Assembly: GCA_009760855.2 (NCBI GenBank)
Contig: WPIO01000012.1
Coordinates: forward strand, 6,381,501 to 6,445,500
Direction: 5' to 3'
Length of the DNA: 64,000 nucleotides
From: Cristatella mucedo
Lineage: Eukaryota; Bryozoa; Phylactolaemata; Cristatellidae
The translations under genes were made by a program, and so were the position numbers. Positions 35,192 to 45,420 of the stretch are shown piece after piece. A model generated the notes under the pieces. That model saw only the letters and a program-made list of their open reading frames with translations. It had not been told where the DNA came from and ran no database searches. Position 1 is the stretch's first letter. Every line of letters starts with the position of its first letter.

Positions 35192-35264
35192 TAGTATATA
35201 TATATATATAAATAAATATATATATAAATAAATAAATATATATATATATATATATATATACTAG
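35192..35264. repeat. (TA)n/(TAAA) microsatellite with mirrored ends
   Basis: The tract begins after ACTAGTATAT and ends ATATACTAGT, so its edges are inverted copies of each other. This recalls the structure at 48546-48760. Confidence 0.9.
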
Positions 35265-36044
35265 TATAATTTATTACCCATAAAATTATATATATGTACT
35301 TCCATTTGCACTTAATTAAGAAATACTCTAAGCTAGATATTGGGAATACTTCATTTGCTATAGCAAGGATATGCAATAGGGAATGAGCAAAGAGCCACCT
35401 TCCAGCTGATTCTGCTTATCCTGTGCCTAATTATCAATCGGAATAAAACATATATCGTTTATTATCATACCTATATTTTGCTATATGTATCGAATGCTCA
35501 CTTTGAGTGACCAAAGAGTCGCACTGAATGCAATGTTCATAACAGCTTGCATCCATTATGCTAGTAAAATGTTGCTCTAGGAGCCCACAGTTAGGGCGAT
35601 CAGCTGCTTAGGTTACTGTTGTCCAGTACTATTCACTACCCCTCCTATGTTTAAATGCACCAAGTCTGCCTGTAGTTTAAGGCAAAGGAGCCCTGTTGGC
35701 TGCATTGTAAGTAGATCACTTCACATGATAGCATGCAGCAGAATTTTGCTTGTGGTCATGGTATCCAACTGAACTTGATTTTTTTCGTTTAGGCCTTCCA
35801 TATTGGGCCACCTGTTGAGAGCCTTGAGCAGCACCGAGATTAAGATTAAAGCTGAGCCTTCTACCAGAATCCTGACAGCCACGATCTATCTTCCCCTTGT
35901 GTGCCCATTTTTGTCTCTGATCTTTGCTGTGTCACGATGAATTCTCCCGATTCTCTCATACTGCCGTCTCACTCTGCTTCACTAGTTGTCACTCTTAGCT
36001 CTATCGCTAGCTCACTTTTTTGTTGGTGTATGTGTGTGTCTGCA
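35265..36044. other. no supported gene
   Basis: No recognised feature. Confidence 0.4.
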
Positions 36045-36140
36045 TAGTCTCTATCTCTCTCTGTCTTCCTCCCTCTCTCCTCTCTCTCTCTCTCTCTCCC
36101 CCTCTCTCTCTCTCTCCCCTCTCTTTCTCTCTCTTTACCT
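36045..36140. repeat. (CT)n-rich low-complexity tract
   Basis: CT dinucleotides with interruptions. Confidence 0.9.
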
Positions 36141-37430
36141 GTCCTTAACCCCTATTAGATGTTGGCTGCGTGCTTACTGTTCTACAAGCGTGCTAGTTGG
36201 TTGAACTAGCTGGTTGCTGGCTGGGGTATACGAGTGACGTATTGGACTGGTACAAGATTCGTGACACTCGAATGTAACATTAGGGTTATTTTATTTTGCG
36301 AATTGGGAAACTTTAGCCTTATAGTTATGGAGCATAGTGCCACGAAGTTGCCCTTTGCAGTAGCAGTTGGAGTTGGTCCGTCAACTCTGCTGGCACATGC
36401 CTGTGCGAATGACATGAACGCTAGCACCGAAGTCGGAACGGCAACCTGCATGCACCTGCCTGACGGCCTGATCCGTTACTGGTCGTCAAAGCCGCTCGAA
36501 AAAAGGAGAGTGGTGATCGGTTAGTTAAGTAACCCACTTTACGAATTCGTTGTTTGCAACGACTTCATCGCCCCACCAAGACCTCTCTAAGACCTGCTGT
36601 GCTCGGCTACTGGTTGCAGCCTCTCTTAACCGCATCGGCGAAATGTCTGCTTTCTCTACGGGTCAAGCCTAGCAGGTGTAGCTGTGACCTGCTTTTGCTG
36701 CCTCTAACACGTGTTGGCTTGTGAACCGCCCAGTCTAGCCACCACTAGCTGCACCTGGCTCGTTGACACGTCCGGACACGCCCACCGGTTCTCCTGCCTC
36801 CGACTTGATCTGGGCGTTTGCGGTATTGCCCGAGGCCCTTCATTATTGCTCTGTGCGATCAAGCCGTCTGCTACCCGTACGATCTCCCGGGTCGGATGGA
36901 GTGCTTTACTGCACCAGTCTCAGCTATGCCGACATGGGTTCAAGGGATATTCGACCTATCCAATGGCGAAGGCTCTCGAGCTAGCCTTTCAAACGTTGAT
37001 CGGTGCCGGCTGCTCGGCCACTTCCGAAATGCTATTGCGGACGTCGTAACCTCAGCCCGGTACCAGCAGGCGCGACGGTGGCAATACCGATCGCGGAAAT
37101 GAGCGGCCGAGCGGAACTGATACCGGCTGTCGCCGACGACCTCCCGCCCGCCGGTGCCCCACCGGGTCAGAGACCTCGTGATTCAAGCGCTCGGCTGATT
37201 GGATAACGGCGCACCTGGTATGCCACTGATCACTTCCTCCACTTGTAATTCCTGGCCAGGTATTCATTTCGGTCGCTGGCTTGACCGTCACTTCCGCGAT
37301 CGCCGTCGGCTCGGTCGTCCTGTAGGCGGCGCTCAGCTTGCCGACTCGGCTCGAAACCTGCTCTCGTCGGAGTGTGGTGAGGTCTTCCTCGTAACCGTTG
37401 TGTAAACGTAGCTGAAAGACGGCTCTCCCG
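36141..37430. other. upstream region of the ELF/E74-like gene
   Basis: GC and CpG content rise from about 36700, consistent with the promoter and 5' UTR of the plus-strand ETS gene. I could not place a transcription start. An in-frame TGA at 37413-37415 closes the frame before the ATG at 37431. Confidence 0.45.
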
Positions 37431-37980
37431 ATGGCTAATATCGAACTGTGGAGCATGCTTTCTGCTGGTGGCGTTTTGCTGCCACCGCCGACTCCCTACG
37501 TTGTCGGCCCGCCGCCGTACTACCGCTATCGCTTTGACACACCGTTCGCGGCGCTACCAATTGCCGAACCTGCATCTGCCGGTAACCTGACGCCAGCTGC
37601 AGATGTTGCGGAGCCGCAGGTACTAGATCTGAGCTTGAAGAGCCGCCGAGATGCAACAGCCGCCGCTCCGTGCCCGAGTGTGCCGTCGGCTGCGGTTTCG
37701 CTGCCTCATCTGCGTGTTGCAACAACGACGGCTGGTGCGGCGGCGGCTGTCACGTGCAGAGGCAGTAGTGACATGGAAAGCGGGGACGCTAGCCAGCGTA
37801 AGGGGAAAGTGTGCAGCCGGCGAGCTGCCGCCTTGCCGCTGCTCGTACGGTCGCAGTCTGCCGAAGCCGCTGCCTCCGGCTCGTCGTTGCACTACGGCGT
37901 TGGCCTCGCGGCTGAAAGTGGCAACGCATCTCCGGATCCATTGTCGGGCTTAAAAAAGCGCTTCCTCAAGCGATACATGC
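37431..37980 (+). CDS. ELF: ELF/E74-like ETS factor, exon 1 (N-terminus)
   Basis: First coding exon: ATG (CCCGATGG) with an in-frame stop 18 bases upstream. It encodes 183 residues plus one base and ends at a perfect donor, ATGC|GTAAGT. The protein is proline- and alanine-rich (PPPTPYVVGPPPYY at about 18-31). It has a VLDLSLKS motif at about 64-71, which resembles the PxDLS type that binds the CtBP co-repressor, and a basic run KKRFLKRYM at the splice. The membership of this exon in the ETS gene is inferred from strand, GC-rich context and matching phase 1. An alternative is a separate gene. Confidence 0.7.
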
Positions 37981-38114
37981 GTAAGTCATCCTGTGAAGCT
38001 AACTTTGGGCTGGCTCGGCCGCAGCTCCTTTCTCGTGCTGGCCGTGGCTACAGCGGTGGCGTCGGCTCATTCGCAAGCCGTGGCTGCTGCTTCGGTGTCG
38101 AATTTCTTGTTCAG

Positions 38115-38294
38115 CTCCCGGTGCAAGTGGCTTGCCGTGGAACTTGAAAGCCTGCCCATGGGCCGAACATGCAGCTGTTCCAGACCTGCGGGCCACTTTC
38201 CCCCTCCCCTCAACGCAAGCAGGCGTATCGCCGACCAGCATGCCCCTAGAGGTGGGGGGAAAGGCTGACTTTACTGCAGCTAAGCTAAGCTCAT
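38115..38294 (+). CDS. ELF: ELF/E74-like gene, candidate exon 2
   Basis: Bounded by an acceptor (TTTCTTGTTCAG|CT) and a donor (CTCAT|GTAAGC), 180 bases, phase 1 at both ends, no stop in the required frame. It would give a 134-bp upstream intron. The peptide (ending near TAAKLSSC) has no domain that I recognise. Support is from splice signals and phase only. Confidence 0.42.
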
Positions 38295-38916
38295 GTAAGC
38301 GTTTGGTGAGTGGTTTTCTTGTCGTGTTGCTGCGAGCACTTCAGTATGGAACGCTTGGGTATTTCTGCCTGCTTGCAGCCCGTGCTCGGCTTGCTCAGGC
38401 TGAGTCGCTCTCCCGGACAAGCCGGGTGCTGCTGTTTGTTTATAGGGTTATCTCTTGGGTGCCTGGTATGCGACCTCTGAGCTGTTTGCTCTCAGCTCGT
38501 ATCCGGGGAGTATCAATTGATACCGGTCGTAGGAAGTGCTTTGTGCTGGCCGCCGGCCATTGTGAGCTACCGACAAACCGTCGGCCGCCCGGCGACAATG
38601 ACCAGCAGAAAGTGCTGGCGTGCCCATTGTTTTGTCATTGACTTCGGGACACAAAAACGGCATTGGCCGTCTCGGGCCACTGTCAATAAAGGGAATACCG
38701 GCCGCTTCCTAAGAGTCCTGTCCGGCACAAAAACACTTTTGTGAGGGCAGCCTTAGTGTGCTTTTTTTGCCATAATGGACAGGGGTGAAAGTAAACGCTG
38801 AGTAGGCCAGGCGAGGTGACACTGGTGCAGCACAGTCGTCCTTCGTCATCGTCTGAGGGGGGTTGCTTCACGACAGCTGAGTGCACCCAGCAGTGTGCAT
38901 GCCTTTGCGAGCACTG

Positions 38917-38920
<4 letters not shown>

Positions 38921-38981
<61 letters not shown>
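38921..38981. repeat. (GT)n microsatellite
   Basis: About 30 GT units, within a putative intron of the ETS gene. Confidence 0.98.
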
Positions 38982-38983
<2 letters not shown>

Positions 38984-40199
38984 CGTGTGTCGTTGCAATC
39001 CCACGTGCACTTGTTCTATAATGAGGGGGAAAGCCGGCGCACAGCCATAGTCATCTCAGTCAGTTAAGCAACCTTGCCGTCAATGTCTGGTTTTGGCCGT
39101 GGAGGGAGCATGAGTTTTCGTTCCATTACTACTGCTGTCACTATTGTTTCCGCTCCTTCACTCTTAGTGCTTGTGAAAAGGCAGTGTATCACGCCTCGAG
39201 TGCTTCGCTCGGCAAATCAACCTGCATAATTTAACATTAGTCCCGGGTGTAGTTTGTTCCGAGAAGAGAGCCCGTACAATTTGCATATGTAAGTGCAAAT
39301 GGCAAAATTCACTCTCGTGGGTGAAAGTAAAGATTGAATTGAAAATTCAAAGCACGTCCTTGTGTCCCATTAATGGTAGCAATTGTTGATTTACTAGCCG
39401 GCGCCGACCAATGGGGAGACAGTCTGTACTAAGATAAATTCGGCTTGCAAAATGCACTCATGGGTTGAAAAAATTTCATAGGAAAGACCAAAAGTGAAGA
39501 AGTACACAATTGTGATGGCAGTGGATCTTTAACAAACGAGGCAATGTGACTGCTGCATTATACATTATGTTAATTTATTTGATAATAAATTATTAAGAGT
39601 TATGCTAGACTTTTCTTTTTCTTCCTGTAAAGATTTTACTAGAGTAAGAAAGAACTGTGATTGCCCGTCAGTAGGGCAGGCTCACCTGCTAAGTCAGTGG
39701 ATACTCAGGCCTGCCTTCCAAAGCAAAGCCGAGTTTCAATAATTTTATACGGGTAGAGGCTAGTTTTGTAATAATTTTCCAGCCTTTCAATATGCAGCTG
39801 TTTTCTTTCCCTTCTTACTGACTGTCCTTTGCTCTCGGTGCTTCGCTTTCAACTGTTATAATTAATTAGATAATAGATATAAGCCCCTAGCAGCGACCGG
39901 GAGTTTAGTGCTAGCGGGAGCTGTGGTGACTGTCGTGACCAATGCTTTTTTGTTCTGAGTCGTTTATCCACTCTCTATTCGGTTCTGAACTCAGCTTTCC
40001 CGTGCTGGGAGCTGGCTGACTCCGTGAGCCACCCGCTGCTGTGCTGCCGATTGTGTCGATCGTTCCAATTGCACTCCCGTTTTGCAAGTGTTACAGTCGA
40101 AGGCTGCCTTCTGCAGCAGCACTTGCAGCTTAGCTTGGCTTTCACTGTGTGCCTGCCCACCTGCTGCTGGCTGAGCGCTGCCTTTCATGCCTTTTTCAG

Positions 40200-40328
40200 T
40201 GGATGCAACCGGCGATCGGGAGATGGCTGCACATGTGCTTTTGTCGATGGACTCACCTGAGCCGGCTAGCAAAGCCTCTTTGAGGCCTTTCTTCCAAGGG
40301 GGCCTGCCGTCGGTGCAGGTGAAGCCAG
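40200..40328 (+). CDS. ELF: ELF/E74-like gene, exon with ELF N-terminal motif
   Basis: Acceptor CCTTTTTCAG|TG and donor AAGCCAG|GTGCGT bound 129 bases, phase 1 at both ends. The peptide contains EMAAHVLLSMDSPEP. As I recall it, human ELF1 has a similar stretch around AEALLNMDSPGP upstream of its ETS domain, inside the acidic N-terminal activation region. If that recollection is right, this exon ties the upstream exons to the ELF subfamily. An alternative donor (GCAG|GTGAAG at 40319) would end in phase 0 and break the frame into the next exon. Confidence 0.65.
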
Positions 40329-41225
40329 GTGCGTTGCACCAAGGGGCGACTTTGACTGGCTGGCCGACCTGCCATCTAGCCGGAGTCGCACTAGCTTGCT
40401 TTTAGCTCTTAGCTTTGCAGCAGTTGGCCCTTCGCTTCATGGCAGCCCGCTTTGCCCAGCCACGATGTGTGGGCGCGTGCGCGGGCAGCTGCTGTCTCCC
40501 GCTGCCTGAGCACCTGACCTTCGAGATGGCATCAGTGTTTGCCGGTCGAAAGTGTGGTTGTCCCCAGCCCAGCGCCCTGCCTTTGCCGAAACGACAGTTC
40601 TCCAGCAATTATGATCGTGGCTGCTGGGAATTGTTCGTTAAGGAGCCCCTTACACCCCTCCTCCTCCTCCTCAGTCTCTGCCTCTCGACTCCTTAGTGCT
40701 CGGCCCATGTGTGCACGCTTGCGTCAACGCTCTGCTTGTGAGCAGCTTGATGCACTGGAACATGCCCGCGAACGTAGGCAGTAGCAGTATGAAGGGCAGA
40801 GTGCTGCTGCCGGGTTCGGCTGTGTAGACTCCGGCTCGCTGTTGGCAAGTGCTTACATCAGCTATGCCAACGCCCGGCACTGCCGCCCACTCCCACTGCT
40901 GCTGATGGCTCCACACTTGACCTGCCGCCCCCTCTCACCCCCTGGCAGTAGGCCCTTTTTTGGCCTTCAGCATGCCATGCCAGCGCTCGCCCACACTTGG
41001 CTAGTAGCCCGGAGAGTGCAGGCTTCTCGGAAACAGGATGAAGTAGTTGCAGCCCGGACCACCACCGGCTTTCAGCAGCAGCAGCAATCGGTGACCGGAC
41101 ACCTGCCGGCCACCCTAGTGCCACGGGCTTGGGCTTGTGCTTACAGCAGTGGGAGTGGAAGCCGGGCCTGAAGGCATGCGATTTGCGAGCCATTTGCGAG
41201 CCATTCGTTTCACTGCTCGTTGTAG

Positions 41226-41357
41226 CTGGATCGCTGCCGCCAAGCCCTGCGGACAGTGGCGTCTCTGACCTAGAAGGTGCCGGAAGTAGTGACGAGACCG
41301 CTAAGGCAGTTCGAACTTCCACTGATGTGATGGGTGGCTCGGTGAATGTGCACCTAG
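41226..41357 (+). CDS. ELF: ELF/E74-like gene, candidate exon (SPADSGVSD motif)
   Basis: Follows the acceptor CTCGTTGTAG|CT in phase 1 and encodes SLPPSPADSGVSDLEG, then an acidic/serine stretch. The proline-serine motif looks conserved rather than random, and I associate a similar phrase with arthropod E74 proteins, though unverified. The 3' boundary is uncertain: phase-1 donors lie after 41357 (CTAG|GTACAG), 41381 (GCAG|GTGTTA) and, weakly, 41276. Confidence 0.52.
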
Positions 41358-42085
41358 GTACAGCAGCAAGTTGCACTGCAGGTGTTAGAGGGAGATGTGG
41401 AGACATGACACACAAAAACAGAAGGGTTCGCATGCGTAGTAGTGCATTAGATTAGAGGAGCCGATCTATTTTGTGGCTTACAAAGCTGGCGCAGGCTGCG
41501 CTCCGTTGGTTTAATCTTTGTCGAGATAGGAGAAGCCAGTTCGGTATTGACTCAGGCTGCCTGATTAGTTGCTTTGGCCTTCTGGCCGTAGGCAGCCTAG
41601 TGGTCGGCATGCCTTCCCCTTGGACTTTGCACGTGCCTTCAACATATTTGCTGTTGGTTGCTCTCAACAAAGCGAGGGGTTGGGGGAGGGTGGCAGATTT
41701 TCTACTGCTCCCTCTGAGCCTAAGCTGCTTCCGGTGTGCATGACCGAGAGACGGCCGCGTCAGCCACTGCGAGGCCTGCTACAAGCTGGAGGGACACGAT
41801 CGGCGTCAACATTGTCGCGCGATTCTCGAAGCTAGCCAGATGTACGAATGCTCACTGTGCAAGCAGTGTGAATGGAAAGAAATTTATAGACAAGCAAAGA
41901 ATGAAGGTCACAAACAGAGGTTAATCACTGGGCAAGACAGTCAGCAGAGCAGTAGCACAGCAGCACGATATGTCACTTCTCCTCGCTGCTTGGCTCAGCT
42001 TCATATGTGACTACCACAGTCGGAGTGAAATGGTAGAAGCAAGAGAAACGGAGAATGGACATCGTCTTTAAAGAGATGGGACACG

Positions 42086-42232
42086 TAATAATAATAATTA
42101 TTATTAACAATAGCAATAATAATAAAACATTTAAGTAGTGTCGCAAGAGGACTAATCTCTTACTGGGCTCTTTACTTACGCTAAAAAGGAAGCATGTCAG
42201 TTGGTCAGCAATAACATGCAGGAATGAAGTGG
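42086..42232 (-). mobile_element. LINE 3' UTR and tail (minus), subfamily 3
   Basis: A run of AATAAT/TTATTA units, then 'GTCGCAAGAGGACTAATCTC' and the 3' UTR phrase 'GGAAGCATGTCAGTTGGTC', also seen at 28980-29020 and 58200. It sits in a putative intron of the ETS gene. Confidence 0.7.
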
Positions 42233-42439
42233 CAGCTAAGAATGCTCGAACGAGAAGTCTTGGTATCGGTCCACCAGTATTGCCTGGTCAGTTGTGTCGT
42301 GCCAAGATCCACGAAGAGCCCCGTCGGTCGAGGGGCAGGCCTGCAAGTGGTGGCTGCTGCCGCGGCTGCTGCCGTGCGTTAGCTGCTGCCAGCATGGGTG
42401 CACCTACTGCTGCTCACGCCTCTTTTTTCCACCTTGCAG

Positions 42440-42703
42440 GTCAACAGCGTGCCTGCAAGTCGGAGCCCGGAGCTCCTCTGTCGTACGCTGCTCCGACTGT
42501 CATGACCTCGACCCCCATTTCCGGCTTCCAGTGCCAGGCCTACGGCAGTGCCATGGCTCACGCCGCTGCCGCGCCGCTCCTGCTGGCTTTCGCGGAATAC
42601 GGCGGAATGACCAGGCGGCTGGCAGCAGCTGCCGCTGCTGCTTCCAGTCATGGCGGAAGCCTGCCCGGCAGCGTCCACGATGGCCTCGCTGGCTGCATCA
42701 CCG
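42440..42703 (+). CDS. ELF: ELF/E74-like gene, alanine-rich exon
   Basis: Acceptor TTTTTTCCACCTTGCAG|GT and donor ATCACCG|GTGCGT enclose 264 bases, phase 1 at both ends and free of stops in frame. The peptide begins QQRACKSEPGAP, has serine/threonine-proline sites (MTSTPISGF), an alanine-rich stretch (AAAAAAASS) and GSLPGSV. No fold is recognised; it is probably a disordered regulatory segment. CpG density is high. Confidence 0.68.
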
Positions 42704-43352
42704 GTGCGTGCCCGCTTCGCAAGCCGGGCCGGCTGCTGCTGCTCGCCTCCTGCGGCGCCTGGCATGGGGGGGGGCACGTGTGTCCGCCAAGCTAACCTGG
42801 CTGCCTTCGTCTGGTTCATCGCTTTCGTGTCTGGGCCGACTGTCCTTCCTGCGGTCGTCGCCCACGGCTAGGCACGGACCGTTTTTCATGCCAGCCCGGT
42901 TGTGTAGCCGTTTGTTAGCCCTTTTGTCTTTATCTTAAGCCAGCCGATCGCCTGTTGAACGTCTATTGGCAGTTTCTTCTACCTTTTGTGCTTCGAGTGC
43001 AGCCGCCTGGGCTGCTATCGCGCTAGCTGGCTGCCTCCGTTGTAGCTGTTCCCATGGTTTTGAATTTTGCTAAACTTGTCATTCGCATGGCTGCCGGTTT
43101 GGCCTGCTGTGGTGGGATGTACTCTGTCGTCCATCCACTGGCACTAGCATCATCAGCAGCCTGCCTACTGCCTATATCCCTGCCTTACTCATTCCTCCCT
43201 GCCTCCTCTCCTTCCGCTGGCAGCACGGGCTTTTTCGCCTTTTCGGCAATCACTGTCTGAGCCCCTGTCTGCCGTTTTACGTGCCTGCGCCTGGTTCACC
43301 TAGCCGCGGGCACTTCGAGCGCTCCACATTGCCGGCTCGTCGTGTCTTACAG

Positions 43353-43568
43353 CTCGCCATCAGCAATCATATGCTGCAGCCAGCTTGGCTTGCTCGTCAC
43401 CTCCGGCGGTGCCGTCGTCGACGGCCTCGTCGTTCCTGCGACCGTGCATGCAACGCCAGTTCTCGTCATCGACCGGCGTGGATGAGGACCGGAGCAACGA
43501 CAGCTGCGACCCCGGCGGCGAGGACGATGCGGATGGCAACAGCCACAGGATGAGGCCCTCGAAAAAAG
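43353..43568 (+). CDS. ELF: ELF/E74-like gene, acidic exon
   Basis: Acceptor CGTGTCTTACAG|CT and donor AAAAAAG|GTGAGC, 216 bases, phase 1 at both ends. The peptide runs from a serine/proline region (SSPPAVPSSTASS) to an acidic patch (GVDEDRSN... GGEDDADGN) and ends in basic MRPSKK. An acidic-then-basic run-in to the ETS domain is typical of ELF proteins. Confidence 0.7.
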
Positions 43569-43758
43569 GTGAGCACTGCCCGGTGTATTGAGTCATTCGG
43601 TCATTTGAGAGGGCTCGACCCTTCGAGCCTGCTAAGTTGTAAGTGTGCCTCTGTGCCCGGTCTGACACGGTGTTCGGTCTGACGAGTGTGCTCGAGTAGC
43701 CCACTTCGATAGCGTCTTGGCCGATCTTAACGTGATCACTGTGCCTTGTACATTGCAG

Positions 43759-43827
43759 CTTGTCGCCAGAGGGAGGGAGAAGAGGACGAAGACGGCTCTG
43801 CGCCTCTGAGCAAGCGGAAGCGTGACA
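43759..43827 (+). CDS. ELF: ELF/E74-like gene, short basic exon before the ETS domain
   Basis: Acceptor TACATTGCAG|CT and donor CGTGACA|GTAAGA enclose 69 bases, phase 1 at both ends. It encodes CRQREGEEDEDGSAPLSKRKRD, with a likely nuclear localisation signal (KRKR). Flanking introns are 190 and 116 bp. Confidence 0.78.
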
Positions 43828-43943
43828 GTAAGACTGGCCTGCTCTCGCAGTCTTTAGCGCTGCACGATCACGCGATCCGGCATGCTTCGTGTCTGCTTGC
43901 CACTCATGTCCTAATGGATATTCCTCTTTGTCGTTAAATGTAG

Positions 43944-44136
43944 GTAGTACCACCTACCTGTGGGAGTTCCTCCTGCAGCTACTGCAGAATCCCGATACGT
44001 GTCCTCGCTACATAAAGTGGACTAGCCGAGAGCAGGGCATATTCAAGCTCGTTGACTCTAAGGCTGTGTCGCGACTGTGGGGACTTCACAAAAACAAGCC
44101 GGACATGAACTACGAGACTATGGGCCGTGCTTTAAG
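43944..44136 (+). CDS. ELF: ELF/E74-like gene, ETS DNA-binding domain exon (partial domain)
   Basis: The exon follows acceptor AAATGTAG|GT and encodes the first three quarters of an ETS winged helix-turn-helix. It runs [11 protein letters not shown], then [19 protein letters not shown], then [18 protein letters not shown] and YETMGRALR. The [15 protein letters not shown] wording and the YLWEFLL start point to the ELF1/2/4-E74 subfamily, which binds GGAA sites. The exon ends at donor TTTAAG|GTGATG in phase 2, exactly after GRALR, a splice position conserved in this subfamily. The remaining piece (the end of the recognition helix and the wing) must come from a further exon that I could not find before 64000. 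Confidence 0.95.
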
Positions 44137-44481
44137 GTGATGCTCCGCCAAGTGAAAATGTTTAGGCCATGCTGCTCTTAAGGCCACGCTTGCTGGCCGT
44201 AGCTGCCTTTTGCGCCTTCAACCCGGACAGCTACTGCTTCTAAACCCTACAGCCCATCCCTCCACTGGCCCACTGCCAATAGCTGCTACCGAAAGTGCTT
44301 ACCCGGCCACCAGTCAGCCATATTTACCCGATGAGGGCACTTGGTAGTCAGCATGAAAAGAGTGCTGCTTACCGAGAAACTGCTGGGCATAAGAGGGGCT
44401 GCATTCTGATGCGACCGTGCACGTATTTGTTTGCACGCGAGCAAGCACATTGCACTTATGAACAAAATGTCTTCACCCCGG
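44137..44481 (+). other. start of the intron after the ETS exon
   Basis: Begins with the donor GTGATG. No exon encoding the end of the ETS domain was recognised here or further on. Confidence 0.55.
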
Positions 44482-44592
44482 AGGCAAGGTGCTTGCTCTT
44501 CACGACTCAAGTCGTGTGTGAGTCCTAAAGCAGGCAATCCTGTATTGCCCACTGCAACCGTATGAGGATGTTAAATCAGCTAGCTCTTTAAG
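44482..44592 (+). mobile_element. SINE-B fragment
   Basis: GGTGCTTGCTCTTCACGACT, then CAGGCAATCCTGTATTGCC and TTAAATCAGCTAGCTC match a diverged SINE-B with its middle shortened. Confidence 0.6.
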
Positions 44593-45238
44593 TGAACACC
44601 CTGCTGGTGCCGTTGTATCTCCAGCACAGTAGGCGCAGTGCATGAAAACCGTCTGTGGCATGTAGTTTATTAACAAACATGTGTGTAGCATTAAGGAAGC
44701 AGCCCTTCTATTCATCCGTTGTCACGGCGTTTTATGAAGGAGAGGCACGAATGACTCAGATCCTGCTGAAGCAGTCAGCTTCGGTCACTTTCGAATGTCG
44801 ATTTTAGAGCCTATACTGCGAGTACCCTTGTTGGCTTCTCAGCATCAGTTGGCATCAGTTCAGAAGTCGTCGTGGGAGCAGTGAATAACAGTGGGGATGA
44901 TGATGGCACGTTAGGGGATATAATCAGAACTCTCAAGCAAGAATGCTGGTTAGGCATGCGTCGCACCTCACTCCACCAAGAAGTGAAAACCTAAAGGGAG
45001 ACCTTTTCCAGCCTAGGGGGCAAGGATTCTCCAATCCATCTTTTAGCCTGGAGAATGCTAGCCCATTCTGGAGACAGTACCATTTAGTATGGGTAGCTCT
45101 TAGCTCCCAATGTCCAGATTTGTGGGGTTGGTGGTAATTAATTTACCGACAATTTGGGTGATACTTTGAGGGCACACGTCGACTTCCAAGAAAGGTTGTT
45201 TGATCTGTAGCTCAAGAGTAACTTGCCATTCTCCTGGT
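44593..45238. other. no supported gene
   Basis: No recognised feature. It may be intron of the ETS gene. Confidence 0.4.
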
Positions 45239-45420
45239 GAGCCGTGATGGTACACTAAGTAAGGCAGTTGCTTTTCACGACCTTGGTTCCGAAGTCGTGG
45301 GTTTGAATCCTGCAGTGGGCGATCCTTTATTGCTGCTGCAAGCGATGGTGAGAGCCGTAAAGGCTCTTCTATCGCTGTACAAAAGAGGCCGTTAAATCAG
45401 CTAGTATTTTATTTTATTTA
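45239..45420 (+). mobile_element. SINE-B copy
   Basis: Head GAGCCGTGATGGTACACTAA, hairpin CACGACCTTGG/CCGAAGTCGTG, B box GGGTTTGAATCC, body and the end TTAAATCAGCTAGTATTTTA. Confidence 0.83.

Noticed and set aside
40842-41171. Additional ETS-gene exon with a poly-glutamine run
   Set aside because: Candidate acceptors enter this frame in phase 0 or 2, while the chain needs phase 1; the phase-1 reading hits a stop.
40858-41433. 191-codon minus frame
   Set aside because: Opposite to the ETS gene in GC-rich DNA where stop codons are rare; content is low-complexity and unrecognised.
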